Positions 1 to 9,640 of a stretch of DNA of 64,000 nt are shown piece by piece. The number at the start of each line of letters is the position of its first letter. Position 1 is the first letter of the stretch. Position numbers and translations under genes: made by a program. The notes beneath the pieces were generated by a model, which was not told the origin of the DNA, ran no database searches, and saw only the letters and a list, made by a program, of their open reading frames with translations. The stretch lies in NCBI GenBank assembly GCA_016195915.1, contig JACPYS010000055.1, forward strand, positions 62,001 to 126,000, written 5' to 3'. This stretch comes from Betaproteobacteria bacterium. Its GTDB lineage: Bacteria > Pseudomonadota > Gammaproteobacteria > Burkholderiales > SG8-39.

Positions 1-695
1 GAGAATCACAAACGCATGGTTGAGCGTGCGTCCGCGCATGTAGGCGAGCGGCGCGAGCTCGATCGCGCCCCGCTCGAGCAGTTTGCCGACCTTGTCGAAT
101 CCCATCAGGTCGTAGAGCGCGTCGTACAGCGGCCGCAGGTAGGGATCGACCTTCTGCGCGAGGTCGCCCGGCAGGAAACCGAGGCGCTCGCCCGCTTCGA
201 CCGCGGGCCGCACCAGCACGATGCGCTTGACCTTGTCGCGTTCGAGCGCATCGACCGCGCAAGCAACCGCGAGATACGTCTTGCCGGTACCCGCCGGTCC
301 GATGGCAAAGGTGATGTCGTGCGCGAGGATGCTCGCGAGATAGCGCACCTGGCGCGGCGTGCGGCCGTGCAGGTCGGGCCGGCGCGTGAGCAGTTGCGGC
401 GACGCGTCTTCCCCGCTTGCGGGCGGGACGCTGCGCAGCATTTCGCTCAGGCCCAGCTGCAGTTCCTCCACGGTCAGGTCTTCGTCCGCCCGTTGGTAGA
501 AATGCCGCAGCGCATGCGCAGCGTGCCTGGCGCGAGCCGATTCCCCCTGCACCGAAAAACGCGCGCCGCGTCGGGCGATCGAGACATCCAGCGCGGTCTC
601 GATCTGGCGCAGGTTTTCGTCCATCGCTCCGCACAACCGCGCGAGTCGCTGGTTATCGAGCGGATCGAGCCGGACTTCGACCGGTTTGGGTCGCA
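1..695 (-). CDS. phoH: PhoH family protein (PhoH-like ATPase), 3' end cut by window edge
   Basis: Translating the reverse strand gives a PhoH-type P-loop protein, probably an RNA-associated NTPase. An N-terminal region of about 120 residues precedes the Walker A motif GPAGTGKT, followed by the PhoH-typical stretches [18 protein letters not shown] and [14 protein letters not shown]. The gene runs off the left edge, so Walker B and the C-terminus are not visible. No ATG lies near the expected N-terminus. TTG at 695 (or CTG at 705) gives a start reading [12 protein letters not shown] and touches the end of miaB. The order miaB-phoH (then usually ybeY) is common in proteobacteria and implies co-transcription. 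The family is clear; the start codon is uncertain. Confidence 0.9.
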
Positions 696-701
696 AGGGG
701 T

Positions 702-2036
702 TCAGGCGAGCGCTGCTTCGTGCGCAACGGGCTCGCCGCGCAGGGAGTGCGCCCGCGCTTCAGTGATGCGTATCTCGAGGAAGCGGCCCGCGAGATGCGC
801 GGCGCCGCGAAAATTGACCGTGCGGTTGTTACTGGTCCGGCCCGCGAGTTCGCCGGCGTCCTTCTTCGAGCGGCCTTCGACCAGCACGCGTTGAACGGTT
901 CCGATCATGCGTTCGCTGATGGCGCGCGCGCCCGCCTCGATTTCGGCCTGGAGCCGCGCCAGACGCTCGGATTTGACTTCCGCCGGCGTGTCGTCCGGAT
1001 ACTCCGCCGCCGGTGTGCCCGGCCGCGGACTGAAGACGAAGCTGAAAGAATCGTCGAAGCCGAGTTCGCGCACCAGCTTCAGCGTCGCGTCGAAATCGGA
1101 CCCGGTTTCGCCGGGGAAACCGACGATGAAGTCCGAGGAAATGCTGATTTGCGGCCGCGCCTTGCGCAGCCGCCGGATGATCGAGCGGTATTCGAGCGCG
1201 GTATAGCCGCGTTTCATCGCTGCCAGCACGCGGTCGGAACCCGATTGCACCGGCAGGTGCACATGGCCGGCCAGCGCGTCGAGCTCGGCGTGCGCGTCGA
1301 TCAGCCGCTGGGTGAACTCGCGCGGGTGCGAAGTGGTGTAGCGGATGCGCTCGATGCCGTCGATTTCGGCGACGTGCATGAGCAGTTCTGCGAAATCCAT
1401 CCCATCGGCCGCACCGCGCCAGGCATTGACATTCTGGCCGAGCAGTGTCACCTCCATCACGCCCCGTGCGGCAAGGTCCGCGATTTCCTCGACGACGTCT
1501 TCAAACCGACGGGAGAATTCGGCGCCGCGCGTGTACGGAACGACGCAGAACGTGCAGTACTTGCTGCATCCTTCCATGATCGACACGAAAGCGCTCGCGC
1601 CTTCGACGCGCGCCGGCGGCAGGTGGTCGAATTTTTCGATCTCGGGGAAGCTCACGTCGATCTGCGGCCGCCCTGTGGCGCGCCGGCGCGCCAGCAGTTC
1701 CGGCAGGCGATGCAGCGTCTGGGGCCCGAACACCACATCGACGAAGGGAGCGCGCCTCGCAATCGAGGCGCCTTCCTGGCTCGCCACGCAACCTCCGACC
1801 GCGATCAACAGGCCGGGGTTGGCAAGCTTCAGGTGCTTGACGCGCCCGAGATCGGCAAACACCTTTTCCTGCGCTTTTTCGCGCACCGAGCAGGTGTTGA
1901 ACACGATCATGTCGGCATCTTCGGGGCGCAGCACCGGGACGAATCCTTCGGACGCACGCAGCACGTCGGCCATCCTGCCCGAGTCGTACTCGTTCATCTG
2001 GCATCCGTAAGTCTTGATGTACAGCCTTCCTGCCAT
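702..2036 (-). CDS. miaB: tRNA-2-methylthio-N6-dimethylallyladenosine synthase MiaB
   Basis: This 444-residue radical-SAM methylthiotransferase modifies i6A37 to ms2i6A37 in tRNAs that read codons starting with U. The N-terminal UPF0004 domain carries the three auxiliary-cluster cysteines ([21 protein letters not shown]). The radical-SAM CxxxCxxC site is CSKYCTFC, and a C-terminal TRAM region follows. The start at 2036 gives [17 protein letters not shown], the usual family N-terminus; an upstream in-frame ATG at 2072 would add 12 atypical residues. The 3' end overlaps or abuts the phoH start, consistent with an operon. Length and motifs are complete. Confidence 0.97.
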   Translation of the reverse strand: MAGRLYIKTYGCQMNEYDSGRMADVLRASEGFVPVLRPEDADMIVFNTCSVREKAQEKVFADLGRVKHLKLANPGLLIAVGGCVASQEGASIARRAPFVDVVFGPQTLHRLPELLARRRATGRPQIDVSFPEIEKFDHLPPARVEGASAFVSIMEGCSKYCTFCVVPYTRGAEFSRRFEDVVEEIADLAARGVMEVTLLGQNVNAWRGAADGMDFAELLMHVAEIDGIERIRYTTSHPREFTQRLIDAHAELDALAGHVHLPVQSGSDRVLAAMKRGYTALEYRSIIRRLRKARPQISISSDFIVGFPGETGSDFDATLKLVRELGFDDSFSFVFSPRPGTPAAEYPDDTPAEVKSERLARLQAEIEAGARAISERMIGTVQRVLVEGRSKKDAGELAGRTSNNRTVNFRGAAHLAGRFLEIRITEARAHSLRGEPVAHEAALA

Positions 2037-2117
2037 GGGCGAGAGCCGCGCGTTCCTCTTACTGCAGCGCATCCCCCCGGATGACGAGCAAGGCGGCGAC
2101 TGATGGCGCGCGAATCA

Positions 2118-2143
2118 TCTGGGGATGGAATCTGGGGATGGAA
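2118..2143. repeat. Tandem 13-bp direct repeat
   Basis: The unit tctggggatggaa occurs twice back to back between the miaB start region and the 3' end of the tRNA gene. No coding role is visible. Confidence 0.6.
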
Positions 2144-2145
2144 AT

Positions 2146-2222
2146 TGGTGGCGAATCAGGGACTCGAACCCCGGACACACGGATTATGATTCCGCTGCTC
2201 TAACCAGCTGAGCTAATTCGCC
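2146..2222 (-). tRNA. tRNA-Met(CAT), elongator type
   Basis: The reverse strand folds into a 77-nt cloverleaf. The acceptor stem is GGCGAAT/ATTCGCC with an encoded CCA end. The D-arm is GCTCAGCTGGTTAGAGC, the anticodon loop is ATCATAA with anticodon CAT, and the T-arm contains GGTTCGAGTCC. A GC-rich anticodon stem flanked by AATCATAATCC and a paired first acceptor base fit elongator Met rather than initiator tRNA. A tRNA-Ile2 (CAU lysidinylated) is the alternative, judged less likely. Confidence 0.93.
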
Positions 2223-2342
2223 AGGTTGACAAGGGTTGCCGAACGAGCCGGCGGGGGGCGAATTGTCGCTTTTTCGACCCGCCCAGGTCAAGCGTGCGGC
2301 GCGGCAGGCAAAGCTGCGCTCCCGTCGCGCTAGAATCGGCCG

Positions 2343-3512
2343 GTGGAACACGATCTCATCGTCGTAGGAGGGGGGCTGATCGGCGCGAGTTTCGCGCGCG
2401 CAGCGCGTGGCTCCCGGGTGGCGCTCGTCGATCCGGCCGCGCCTGCGTCGAGCGAACAGGCGAGGGTACCGGAGGATCTGGATTCCCGGATCTACGCGCT
2501 GAGTCCCGGCAGCGTCGCGTTTCTCGAGCAGATCAAGGCCTGGCAGGAGATCGCGCCCGAGCGCAAGTGCGCCGTGCGCTCCATGCGCGTGCGCGGCGAT
2601 GACGCTGCGGCGTGCCTGGAGTTCGATGCGTATGACGCGGGCGTGCCGGAACTTGCGTGGATCGTGGAGGAGCGCGAATTGCGGCGAGCGCTATGGCAGG
2701 CGCTCGCGACGCAGGACGCCTTCGTACACTTTGCGGGATCCGCGTGCACCAGCCTCGAAGCCGATGCCGATGCCGTGCATCTTGCGCTCGCCGACGGGCG
2801 ACGCATCTCGGCGCGTCTGGTGGTCGGAGCAGACGGAGCGCGCTCGTTCGTGCGCGGCGCCGCCCGGATCGAGGTGAGCGAGCGCAGCTATGCCCAGTCG
2901 GCCGTGGTGGCGAATTTCTCCTGCGCGCGCCCCCACTTCAATATCGCGTTCCAGTGGTTTCAGGGCGGGCCCGTGCTTGCGTTGCTGCCCTTGTCCGGCG
3001 AGCGCGTGTCGATGGTCTGGTCCACAGGAGAAGCGCAAGCCGCGCAGCTGATGGCGGCATCGCCGAAGGAACTCGCGCACCGGGTCGAGCAGGCCACCGG
3101 AAGCGAACTCGGCGCGCTCGAACTGATCACCCCGGCGCGGGTCTTCCCGCTGCACTGCGTGAGCGCCACGCGTTGCGTTGCGCCGCGCGTCGCGCTGATC
3201 GGTGATGCGGCGCACGTGATTCATCCCTTGGCCGGTCAGGGCGCCAACCTCGGCTTTCAGGATGCGCGCGTGCTCGCGGAGGTGGTGGCCGGGGCCGGGA
3301 CGCTGCGCGACATCGGCGAGCTGCGGCTGTTACGGCGCTACGAGCGCTCGCGCCGCGAGGCGGTTCTCGCGATGCGGGCGACGGTGAACGGCCTGTTCGA
3401 GCTGTTCGGCGCTGAATCCGGTGCGCTACGCCGGCTGCGGAATATCGGATTGAACCTCACCGGCAGCCTGCCGGTCTTAAGAAACGTCCTCGCGCGCCGC
3501 GCGCTGGCCTGA
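2343..3512 (+). CDS. FAD-dependent aromatic hydroxylase, UbiH/UbiF/VisC family
   Basis: This 389-residue flavoprotein probably hydroxylates the ubiquinone precursor ring. An N-terminal Rossmann motif (GGGLIGASFA) binds FAD. A second flavin-contacting motif reads GDAAHVIHPLAGQGANLG at about residues 285-302, the hallmark of the UbiH/Coq6 group. The GTG start at 2343 places the dinucleotide fold right at the N-terminus, as usual. A TAGAAT hexamer sits only 6 nt upstream. The DsbC-family gene begins 12 bp downstream, suggesting co-transcription. Which ring position it acts on cannot be read from the sequence. Confidence 0.9.
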   Translation: MEHDLIVVGGGLIGASFARAARGSRVALVDPAAPASSEQARVPEDLDSRIYALSPGSVAFLEQIKAWQEIAPERKCAVRSMRVRGDDAAACLEFDAYDAGVPELAWIVEERELRRALWQALATQDAFVHFAGSACTSLEADADAVHLALADGRRISARLVVGADGARSFVRGAARIEVSERSYAQSAVVANFSCARPHFNIAFQWFQGGPVLALLPLSGERVSMVWSTGEAQAAQLMAASPKELAHRVEQATGSELGALELITPARVFPLHCVSATRCVAPRVALIGDAAHVIHPLAGQGANLGFQDARVLAEVVAGAGTLRDIGELRLLRRYERSRREAVLAMRATVNGLFELFGAESGALRRLRNIGLNLTGSLPVLRNVLARRALA

Positions 3513-3524
3513 ACCGGAGCCTTC

Positions 3525-4253
3525 ATGCGCAATTTCGCCTTGTTCCTTGCACTCTTGTTCGCCGCTGGCGCGTCCCCCGCGGCCGATGAAGCCCTGATCC
3601 GCCGGGCGGTGGAGGCCAAACTGAACGGCACGCGTATCGATGGCGTCGTCGCGGCGCCGGGAGGCTGGTACGAAGTGCGCTTTCGCACACCCGACGGAGT
3701 GCGCATTCTCTACACCGACGAGAAGGCAACGCATATATTTTCCGGCAACATCTTCGAGCTCAAGTCCGACCGCGACCTCACCGAGGAGCGCCTGCGCAAG
3801 CTCAACGCGATCGATTTCAAGTCGCTGCCGCTCGATCTCGCGGTGAAGGTGCAGCGCGGCACGGGCAAGCGGACGGTGGCGATGTTTTCCGATCCGTACT
3901 GTCCGGCATGCCGCAATTTCGAGCGCGAACTGCTGCAGGTGAACGATGTCACCATCTACGTGTTCATGTTCCCCGTGATCCGGCCGGAAAACGCGGATCA
4001 CTCGCGTGGGGTATGGTGTTCGGAGGACCGCTCGAAGGCGTGGCTCGATCTGGCGTTGCGCGGCAAGGCCCCCAGCGCGAAGCCGACATGCGACAACCCC
4101 GTGGACAAGGTGCTCGCGCTCGGCCGTACGCTCGGCGTGGGCAGCACGCCGACGCTGATCATGGCCAATGGCGAGCGATTCAAGGGCGGGATGTCCGCGG
4201 ACATGCTGCGCGCGGCCCTCGACGACGCCGCGAAGGGTCCTGCGGGCAGGTAG
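3525..4253 (+). CDS. Periplasmic DsbC-family thiol:disulfide interchange protein
   Basis: This 242-residue thioredoxin-fold protein has a signal peptide (MRNFALFLALLFAAGASPA). An N-terminal DsbC-like dimerisation region is followed by the active site YCPACRNFE at about residue 125 and a cis-Pro loop (GSTPTLI). It should isomerise or reduce periplasmic disulfides, kept reduced by a DsbD-type partner not seen here. The CPAC dipeptide differs from the CGYC of enterobacterial DsbC, so oxidoreductase specificity is uncertain. It lies 12 bp after the UbiH-like gene. Confidence 0.88.
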   Translation: MRNFALFLALLFAAGASPAADEALIRRAVEAKLNGTRIDGVVAAPGGWYEVRFRTPDGVRILYTDEKATHIFSGNIFELKSDRDLTEERLRKLNAIDFKSLPLDLAVKVQRGTGKRTVAMFSDPYCPACRNFERELLQVNDVTIYVFMFPVIRPENADHSRGVWCSEDRSKAWLDLALRGKAPSAKPTCDNPVDKVLALGRTLGVGSTPTLIMANGERFKGGMSADMLRAALDDAAKGPAGR

Positions 4254-4255
4254 CG

Positions 4256-5572
4256 CTACTGCGAGGGCAAGGGCTCTCCGCGAGGCCACACCAGCCATAG
4301 GGCACCGCGCTGGCGCATGCGCCCGGCTTGGGTGCCCGCACCCGGTCCGGTGCCCCAGAAGTAGTCGGCGCGCACCGCGCCGCGGATCGCTCCACCGGTA
4401 TCCTGGGCAATCGTGAGTTTTTCCAGCACCCGCTCGCTCAAGGGGAGCGTCGTGGCGAGAAACACCGGTGCGCCCAGCGGGATGTAACGCGGGTCGACTG
4501 CGATGCTGATTTCCGGCGTGAGCGCGACGCCTGCTGCGCCCAGAGGGCCCTCGGCTTCGCCCGCGGACGCGGCGGCGATGGACAGTTCGCGAAAGAACAC
4601 GTAGCTCGCATTGTGGTCGAGCGCCGCGCGCAGTTTGCCGGGATTGGCCGCGGCCCAGGCCTTGATTCCCTGCATCGAGGATTGCTCGAACTTCAGTTCG
4701 TCGCGATCGACGAGATACCGTCCGAGCGAACGGTACGGGTGGCCGTTCTGGTCGGCATAGCCGATGCGGATGCGCTCGCCGTTTTCCAGCTCGATCTGCC
4801 CGGAACCCTGGATCTGCAGGAAGAACAATTCGACTGGCTCGGCCACCCAGGCGAGCACCGGAGCGTCAATGCGCCGGCCGGCCGCTTCGATTTCAGCGCG
4901 CTCGTAATAGGGAACCACGCGTTTTCCCTCCAGGCGCCCGCGCAGGCGCAGTTTCTTCAGTTCCGGATGCAGGCTCGCGAGATCGACCACGATCAGGTCT
5001 TGCGGGATGCCATACACCGGGAAGCGATAGGAGGCGCTCGCCGTGCGATGGCCGCGCAGGATCGGCTCGTAGTAGCCGGTGATCAGGCCGTCGCGCGATC
5101 CGTCCGCAGCGACGACGCGGTAAGGGGCAAAGCGCGACTCGAAGAATTCCCGCAAGGTGGTCTCAGGGGCATCGGACAGGCTGGTTGCCGCGTCGCAGGC
5201 TGCGCGCCAGCGCGCAGCCTCCATTCGCCGGCAGCTCGAAGCGAACGCGCGCAACGCAGGCGCGAGCGGTCCCGCGCGCCATCCGGGGACGTTGCGCCAG
5301 TCGGTTTCCTCGTAGCTCGCCGCGCGCGGTTCGAGCGTGGCCGGTGGGCAGGGCGTGGCCGCGGGGCAGGGCGGGCAGGGCGACGGGCATGCAGCGGGCT
5401 GCGGCGCGGGGGCCGGCGCAATCGACGCGCAAGCGGCGAGCAGCAGGCAGGCGCACAATATGATTCCATGTCCGATCCCGTGCGCGATTCCCGGCGCGTC
5501 CGATAACCGGCCCTTTCCGATGTGGGTGGTTCTTCTCGAAATGGGAGTTGCGCTCGGACTGCTGGTATTCAT
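4256..5572 (-). CDS. mltA: Membrane-bound lytic murein transglycosylase A
   Basis: This is an outer-membrane lipoprotein that cleaves peptidoglycan glycan strands to 1,6-anhydro products. A lipobox LLAAC is followed by a Pro/Cys-rich linker, then the MltA domain (DGLITGYYEPILRG, VELFFLQIQGSGQIEL, YADQNGHPY) and the 3D domain with catalytic aspartates (TIAQDTGGAI, RADYFWGTG). The only standard start leaving a workable signal peptide is ATG 5572, which gives 438 residues and a long n-region. That N-terminal stretch lies antisense to a small plus-strand reading frame (5520-5612). The 3' end converges on the DsbC-family gene with a 2-bp gap. Confidence 0.92.
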   Translation of the reverse strand: MNTSSPSATPISRRTTHIGKGRLSDAPGIAHGIGHGIILCACLLLAACASIAPAPAPQPAACPSPCPPCPAATPCPPATLEPRAASYEETDWRNVPGWRAGPLAPALRAFASSCRRMEAARWRAACDAATSLSDAPETTLREFFESRFAPYRVVAADGSRDGLITGYYEPILRGHRTASASYRFPVYGIPQDLIVVDLASLHPELKKLRLRGRLEGKRVVPYYERAEIEAAGRRIDAPVLAWVAEPVELFFLQIQGSGQIELENGERIRIGYADQNGHPYRSLGRYLVDRDELKFEQSSMQGIKAWAAANPGKLRAALDHNASYVFFRELSIAAASAGEAEGPLGAAGVALTPEISIAVDPRYIPLGAPVFLATTLPLSERVLEKLTIAQDTGGAIRGAVRADYFWGTGPGAGTQAGRMRQRGALWLVWPRGEPLPSQ

Positions 5573-5612
5573 CGTCTGGTGGACGTGGCCGAAGAAGGGT
5601 GGCGACGAGTAG
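5520..5612 (+). CDS. Possible 30-residue single-pass membrane protein
   Basis: This short frame encodes MWVVLLEMGVALGLLVFIVW followed by WTWPKKGGDE. The product is almost entirely one hydrophobic helix with a positively charged C-terminus, typical of genuine tiny membrane proteins. No clear ribosome-binding site precedes the ATG. It overlaps the mltA signal-peptide region on the opposite strand, so one of the two may be fortuitous. Function unknown. Confidence 0.45.
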   Translation: MWVVLLEMGVALGLLVFIVWWTWPKKGGDE

Positions 5613-5651
5613 CCCGGCCTGATTGACCCGCCCTGCAATGCGTCGTGGTGC

Positions 5652-6035
5652 TCAATGCAATACGCGCGGCACCGACAGTGTGAACTCCGGGATCGTCGCA
5701 TCGAAACGCGTCCCGTCCTCGGCCACCATCTGATAGCTGCCGCGCATCGTGCCAACCACCGTGGCGAGTGCCGTGCCGCTGGTGTATTCGTGACTCTCGC
5801 CCGGGCGCAGCACCGGCTGCGCGCCGACCACGCCCAGCCCGCGCACCTCCTGCACGTGACCGTCGGCATCCGTGATGATCCAGTGCCGGCTGATCAGCTG
5901 CGCGGTGACGGTGCCGGTGTTGCGGATCGTGATCGTATAGGCGAACACGTAGCGACCGGCACCCTCGTCGGACTGGTCCTTCAGGTACTGGGTGACCGCG
6001 CTGACTGAAACGTCGTAAGCTTTTTCGTGCGCCAT
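5652..6035 (-). CDS. apaG: ApaG protein (Co2+/Mg2+ efflux-associated)
   Basis: This 127-residue single-domain protein has an ApaG immunoglobulin-like fold. Visible signatures are [39 protein letters not shown] and GTMRGSYQM. The family is linked genetically to metal efflux and Ap4A metabolism; the biochemical role is unsettled. It is transcribed away from rpe, and the roughly 70-bp gap presumably holds divergent promoters. Confidence 0.95.
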   Translation of the reverse strand: MAHEKAYDVSVSAVTQYLKDQSDEGAGRYVFAYTITIRNTGTVTAQLISRHWIITDADGHVQEVRGLGVVGAQPVLRPGESHEYTSGTALATVVGTMRGSYQMVAEDGTRFDATIPEFTLSVPRVLH

Positions 6036-6081
6036 GCGCGCATTCTAATTCCTGTTCGCATCCCTGGCTGGCCAGCTGCGC

Positions 6082-6087
6082 TAGAAT
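6082..6087 (+). promoter_or_regulatory. Candidate -10 element for rpe
   Basis: TAGAAT lies 19 nt before the rpe ATG, with a strong GGGAGGGG ribosome-binding site in between. No good -35 hexamer is visible at standard spacing. Confidence 0.4.
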
Positions 6088-6106
6088 CCGTGCAGGGAGG
6101 GGATCC

Positions 6107-6775
6107 ATGGTCTACCGCATCGCGCCGAGTATTCTGTCCGCCGATTTCGCGCGGCTTGGCGAGGAGGTGCGCGCCGTGCTTTCCGCGGGCGCCGACCTGA
6201 TTCACTTCGACGTCATGGACAACCATTACGTGCCCAATCTCAGCATCGGACCGCTGGTGTGCGAGGCGCTGAAACCTCACGTCAAGGTGCCCATCGACGT
6301 GCACCTGATGGTGAAGCCGGTAGATCGCATCGTTCCCGATTTCGCCAGGGCCGGGGCGAGCATCATCAGCTTTCATCCCGAGGCTTCGGACCACGTCGAT
6401 CGCACCATCGCGCTGATCAGGGAGCACGGCTGCCGCGCGGGGCTGGTGCTCAATCCCGCGACACCGCTCGCGTGCCTCGACTTCACGCTCGAGAACCTCG
6501 ACCTGGTGCTGGTGATGTCGGTGAATCCCGGTTTCGGCGGCCAGAAGTTCATTGCCGGGACGCTCGACAAGCTGCGCGCAGTGCGCGAGCGCATCGATCG
6601 TTCGGGGCGCGACGTCTGGCTCGAAATCGACGGCGGGGTGAAAACCGAAAATATCGCGCAGATCGCGCGCGCCGGCGCCGACACCTTCGTTGCCGGATCG
6701 GCGATTTTCGGCGCCGCGGATTACGCGGCGACGATCGAGAACATGCGGCAGGAGCTTGCGCGCAGCGCTGCTTGA
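6107..6775 (+). CDS. rpe: Ribulose-phosphate 3-epimerase
   Basis: This 222-residue TIM-barrel enzyme interconverts ribulose-5-P and xylulose-5-P. Signature segments are [15 protein letters not shown] at the N-terminus, [17 protein letters not shown] (metal-binding His/Asp), [23 protein letters not shown] and [11 protein letters not shown]. It is preceded by GGGAGGGG. Its 3' end overlaps the phosphoglycolate phosphatase gene, the usual betaproteobacterial rpe-gph-trp order. Confidence 0.97.
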   Translation: MVYRIAPSILSADFARLGEEVRAVLSAGADLIHFDVMDNHYVPNLSIGPLVCEALKPHVKVPIDVHLMVKPVDRIVPDFARAGASIISFHPEASDHVDRTIALIREHGCRAGLVLNPATPLACLDFTLENLDLVLVMSVNPGFGGQKFIAGTLDKLRAVRERIDRSGRDVWLEIDGGVKTENIAQIARAGADTFVAGSAIFGAADYAATIENMRQELARSAA

Positions 6776-7421
6776 CTTGGACGGGACGCTGCTCGACACC
6801 GCGCCCGACCTCGCGGCCGCGGCAAACGCGATGCTCGCCGATCTCGGCCTGGCGGCCATTCCCGAGAGCGCGGTGCGCGGCTTCATCGGCAAGGGTGTTG
6901 CGCAGCTCGTGCGCCGGACGCTCGCCGCAGTCAGCGGTGCCGACGCCGGCGAGCCGCTCGCCGCTCTCGCACTGGAGCGATTTGAGCATCACTACGGCGC
7001 TCTGAACGGCACGCGTTCGGCACTCTACCCAGGGGTAAGCGATGGCCTTGCGGCGCTACGCTCGCAAGGCGTGCGGCTCGCCTGCGTGACCAACAAACCG
7101 GCGCGTTTCACGCAACCCTTGCTCGCGCGCTGCAAGCTCGCGGGCTGGTTCGATGTCGTGGTGACGGCAGATACCGTGGCGCGCAGGAAGCCGGATCCGG
7201 AGCCGCTACTCGCAGCCTGCAGGCGGCTCGGCGTCGCAGCTTGCGACGCGGTCATGATCGGCGATTCGGCCAATGACGCGCTCGCGGCACGAGCAGCGGG
7301 CTGTCGCGTGCTGCTGGTCCCCTACGGCTACGCCGAGGGCTGCGCCGTGCAGGAGCTCGATTGCGATGGTATAGTTTCCACCCTGCTGCATGCTGCGCAA
7401 CTTACCGCGGTGTGGTCGTGA
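6756..7421 (+). CDS. gph: Phosphoglycolate phosphatase, HAD superfamily
   Basis: This protein of about 221 residues removes phosphate from 2-phosphoglycolate. HAD motif I is [15 protein letters not shown], motif II is CVTNKP, motif III includes the Lys of ARRKPDPEP, and motif IV is [12 protein letters not shown]. The start is uncertain. TTG 6756 gives the family-typical short N-terminus and overlaps rpe by 20 nt, with AGGAG just before it. ATG 6690 would add 22 arginine-rich residues and is unlikely. Overlap with rpe implies translational coupling. Confidence 0.93.
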   Translation: MRAALLDLDGTLLDTAPDLAAAANAMLADLGLAAIPESAVRGFIGKGVAQLVRRTLAAVSGADAGEPLAALALERFEHHYGALNGTRSALYPGVSDGLAALRSQGVRLACVTNKPARFTQPLLARCKLAGWFDVVVTADTVARRKPDPEPLLAACRRLGVAACDAVMIGDSANDALAARAAGCRVLLVPYGYAEGCAVQELDCDGIVSTLLHAAQLTAVWS

Positions 7422-7483
7422 ACCTCGAACTGGCGATGCACTCGAACGCTGCCTGGATTAGCGGACGCCGCTGGCGTCGCTAG
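7418..7483 (+). CDS. Candidate trp leader peptide with two Trp codons
   Basis: A 21-residue frame ([20 protein letters not shown] plus a final R) begins with a GTG overlapping the gph stop codon (GTGA). An internal ATG at 7436 would give 15 residues. Trp codons fall at 7454-7456 and 7472-7474. The second lies inside a 6-bp hairpin (7464-7478), and a 9-bp GC-rich hairpin (7497-7518) follows the stop. The layout resembles a trp leader, but no U-run terminator is seen, so attenuation is only a hypothesis. Confidence 0.35.
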   Translation: MNLELAMHSNAAWISGRRWRR

Positions 7484-7496
7484 CCCTCATGCGCGC

Positions 7497-7518
7497 GCGC
7501 GGGCGGCACCGCTCGCGC
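7497..7518 (+). promoter_or_regulatory. GC-rich hairpin in the trpE leader
   Basis: A 9-bp stem (one G-U pair) with a GCAC loop lies between the candidate leader peptide and trpE. It is not followed by a T-run, so it is not a classical terminator. It could be a pause or antiterminator structure, or incidental in such GC-rich DNA. Confidence 0.3.
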
Positions 7519-7568
7519 AAGACGCACTGCCGCACCCCCGTTTCGCCGAGGCTGCAACCGAGGTTTCC

Positions 7569-9077
7569 ATGTCTGAGCTCGAATTCGAGCAGTTGGCCCG
7601 AGAGGGCTACAACCGCATCCCGGTGGCGTGCGAGATCCGCGCCGATCTCGATACGCCGGTGGCGCTGTATCTCCGGCTGGCGCAGCGTCCCTACTCCTAC
7701 CTGCTCGAGTCCGTAGTCGGCGGCGAACGCTTCGGCCGCTATTCCTACATCGGACTGCCGTGCGCCGAGCGCATCGAAGGGCGCGGTACGCAGCTGCGTA
7801 TCGTGCGGCGCGGGGCCGACGGCGAGGAATCGGTCGAACGCATCGCCGAGAGCGACCCTTTCGTATTTCTGCGCGAGTACCTCGCGCAGTTCCGCGCCGC
7901 GCCGCTCGAAGGGCTGCCACGCTTTGCGGGCGGCCTGGTCGGCTACTTCGGCTACGAAACCGTGCGCTTCATCGAAAAGCGCCTCGCCGGGGCCGAAAAG
8001 CCCGATCCGCTCGGTTTACCCGACGTGCTGATGCTGCGCTCGGAAGAACTCGCGGTGGTGGACAACGTGCTCGGCAAGCTTTATATCGTCGTTTACGCCG
8101 ACCCGCGCCTAACCGACGCGCTGCGCAATGCGCGCCGCCGCCTCGCCGAGTTGCAGCACCAGCTCGACCGCGCGATTCACGGCGCCGGACGCAGCTACCC
8201 GGGTGCCGGGCCGGTACGCTCGAGTTTCACACGCGAGGAGTTCATCGGCGCGGTACTGCGGATCAAGGAATACATCTATGCCGGCGATGCAATGCAGGTC
8301 CAGATTTCGCAACGCCTGTCGCGCCGCTTCGCCGCACCCCCGTTTTCTCTTTACCGCGCGCTGCGCGGCGTCAACCCCTCTCCGTACATGTTCTACATGG
8401 ACCTCGGCGACCATCACGTGGTCGGCGCCTCGCCCGAAATCCTGGTGCGGCTCGAGGGCGATGCCGTGACCGTGCGTCCGATCGCCGGAACGCGGCCGCG
8501 CGGCCGGAATTACGCCGAAGACCAGGCCGCTGCGGCGGAGTTGCTGGCCGACCCGAAGGAGCGGGCCGAGCACGTGATGCTGATCGACCTGGGGCGCAAC
8601 GACATCGGCCGCGTGGCAAAGACCGGCAGCGTGAAGGTCACCGAGACGATGGTGATCGAGCGCTATTCGCACGTCATGCACATCGTGTCGAACTGCGAAG
8701 GCACGCTGCGCGACGGGCTCGACGCGTTCGACGTGTTGCGCGCGACGTTTCCCGCGGGCACCGTTTCCGGGGCGCCGAAAGTGCGCGCGATGGAGATCAT
8801 CGCCGAGATGGAGCCGGTGAAACGCGGACTCTACAGCGGGGCGCTCGGCTATCTCGGCTTCAACGGCGACATGGACCTCGCGATCGCAATCCGCACCGGG
8901 GTGCTCAAGGACGGCACGCTGCACGTGCAGGCCGCGGCCGGGATCGTCGCGGATTCGGATCCGGCCGCCGAGTACGAAGAAACGCTGCACAAGGCACGCG
9001 CGTTGATGCGTGCCGCGGAAGCGGCCACGGAAAACGAATCCGGGCGCGCTGCGGACCAGGGGGAAACGTGCTCCTGA
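7569..9077 (+). CDS. trpE: Anthranilate synthase component I
   Basis: This 502-residue chorismate-utilising enzyme forms anthranilate with TrpG-supplied ammonia. The N-terminal domain contains [20 protein letters not shown], with the LLES-type Trp-feedback site. The C-terminal catalytic domain shows [38 protein letters not shown] and [15 protein letters not shown] ribosome-binding site sits 5 nt before the ATG. It is first of trpEGDC and overlaps trpG by 10 nt. Confidence 0.97.
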   Translation: MSELEFEQLAREGYNRIPVACEIRADLDTPVALYLRLAQRPYSYLLESVVGGERFGRYSYIGLPCAERIEGRGTQLRIVRRGADGEESVERIAESDPFVFLREYLAQFRAAPLEGLPRFAGGLVGYFGYETVRFIEKRLAGAEKPDPLGLPDVLMLRSEELAVVDNVLGKLYIVVYADPRLTDALRNARRRLAELQHQLDRAIHGAGRSYPGAGPVRSSFTREEFIGAVLRIKEYIYAGDAMQVQISQRLSRRFAAPPFSLYRALRGVNPSPYMFYMDLGDHHVVGASPEILVRLEGDAVTVRPIAGTRPRGRNYAEDQAAAAELLADPKERAEHVMLIDLGRNDIGRVAKTGSVKVTETMVIERYSHVMHIVSNCEGTLRDGLDAFDVLRATFPAGTVSGAPKVRAMEIIAEMEPVKRGLYSGALGYLGFNGDMDLAIAIRTGVLKDGTLHVQAAAGIVADSDPAAEYEETLHKARALMRAAEAATENESGRAADQGETCS

Positions 9078-9640
9078 TGATCGACAACTATGATTCCTTC
9101 ACCTGGAACCTGGTGCAGTACTTCGGGGAACTGGGTCAGGAGGTCAGGGTGTTCCGCAACGACGAGATTTCGCTCGAGGCGATCGAGGCGATGGGCGCGG
9201 ACCAGATCGTGCTCTCGCCCGGGCCGTGCACGCCGAACGAGGCGGGCGTGACGCTCGCATCGATCGCGCGGTTTGCCGGCCGCATTCCGATTCTGGGCGT
9301 ATGCCTCGGGCATCAGGCGATCGGCCAGGCATTCGGCGGCCGGGTGGTGCGCGCCGGCAAGGTAATGCACGGGAAGTGTTCTTCGGTGCGCCACGACGGC
9401 AAGGGCGTGTTCGCGGGGCTGCCCGAGCACTTCGCGGCGACGCGATACCACTCGCTGGTGGTGGAGCGCTCGAGCCTGCCGGTGTGCCTGGAGGTGAGCG
9501 CGCAGTCTGAAGATGGCGAGATCATGGGTCTGCGCCACCGCGAGCTCGCAGTCGAGGGCGTGCAGTTCCACCCCGAGGCCATCCTCACCGAACACGGCCA
9601 CCAGATGCTCAAGAACTTCTTACAAGGGAGAAGCCAATGA
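9068..9640 (+). CDS. trpG: Anthranilate synthase component II (glutamine amidotransferase)
   Basis: This 190-residue class I glutamine amidotransferase delivers ammonia to TrpE. Signatures are [26 protein letters not shown], the catalytic Cys in [10 protein letters not shown], and the His/Glu pair in [17 protein letters not shown] 9068 was chosen because it restores the conserved [11 protein letters not shown] start and has AGGGGGA 4 nt upstream. It overlaps trpE and has an ATGA junction with trpD. Confidence 0.96.
   Translation: MLLMIDNYDSFTWNLVQYFGELGQEVRVFRNDEISLEAIEAMGADQIVLSPGPCTPNEAGVTLASIARFAGRIPILGVCLGHQAIGQAFGGRVVRAGKVMHGKCSSVRHDGKGVFAGLPEHFAATRYHSLVVERSSLPVCLEVSAQSEDGEIMGLRHRELAVEGVQFHPEAILTEHGHQMLKNFLQGRSQ

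Noticed and set aside
417..2084. A 555-codon plus-strand open frame across miaB and phoH
   Set aside because: It is exactly antisense to clear MiaB and PhoH motifs; the Arg/Ala/His-rich product is typical of GC-rich shadow frames.
7464..7518. Classical Rho-independent trp attenuator
   Set aside because: Neither hairpin is followed by a T-run, so a standard terminator cannot be claimed; only a leader-peptide hypothesis was kept.
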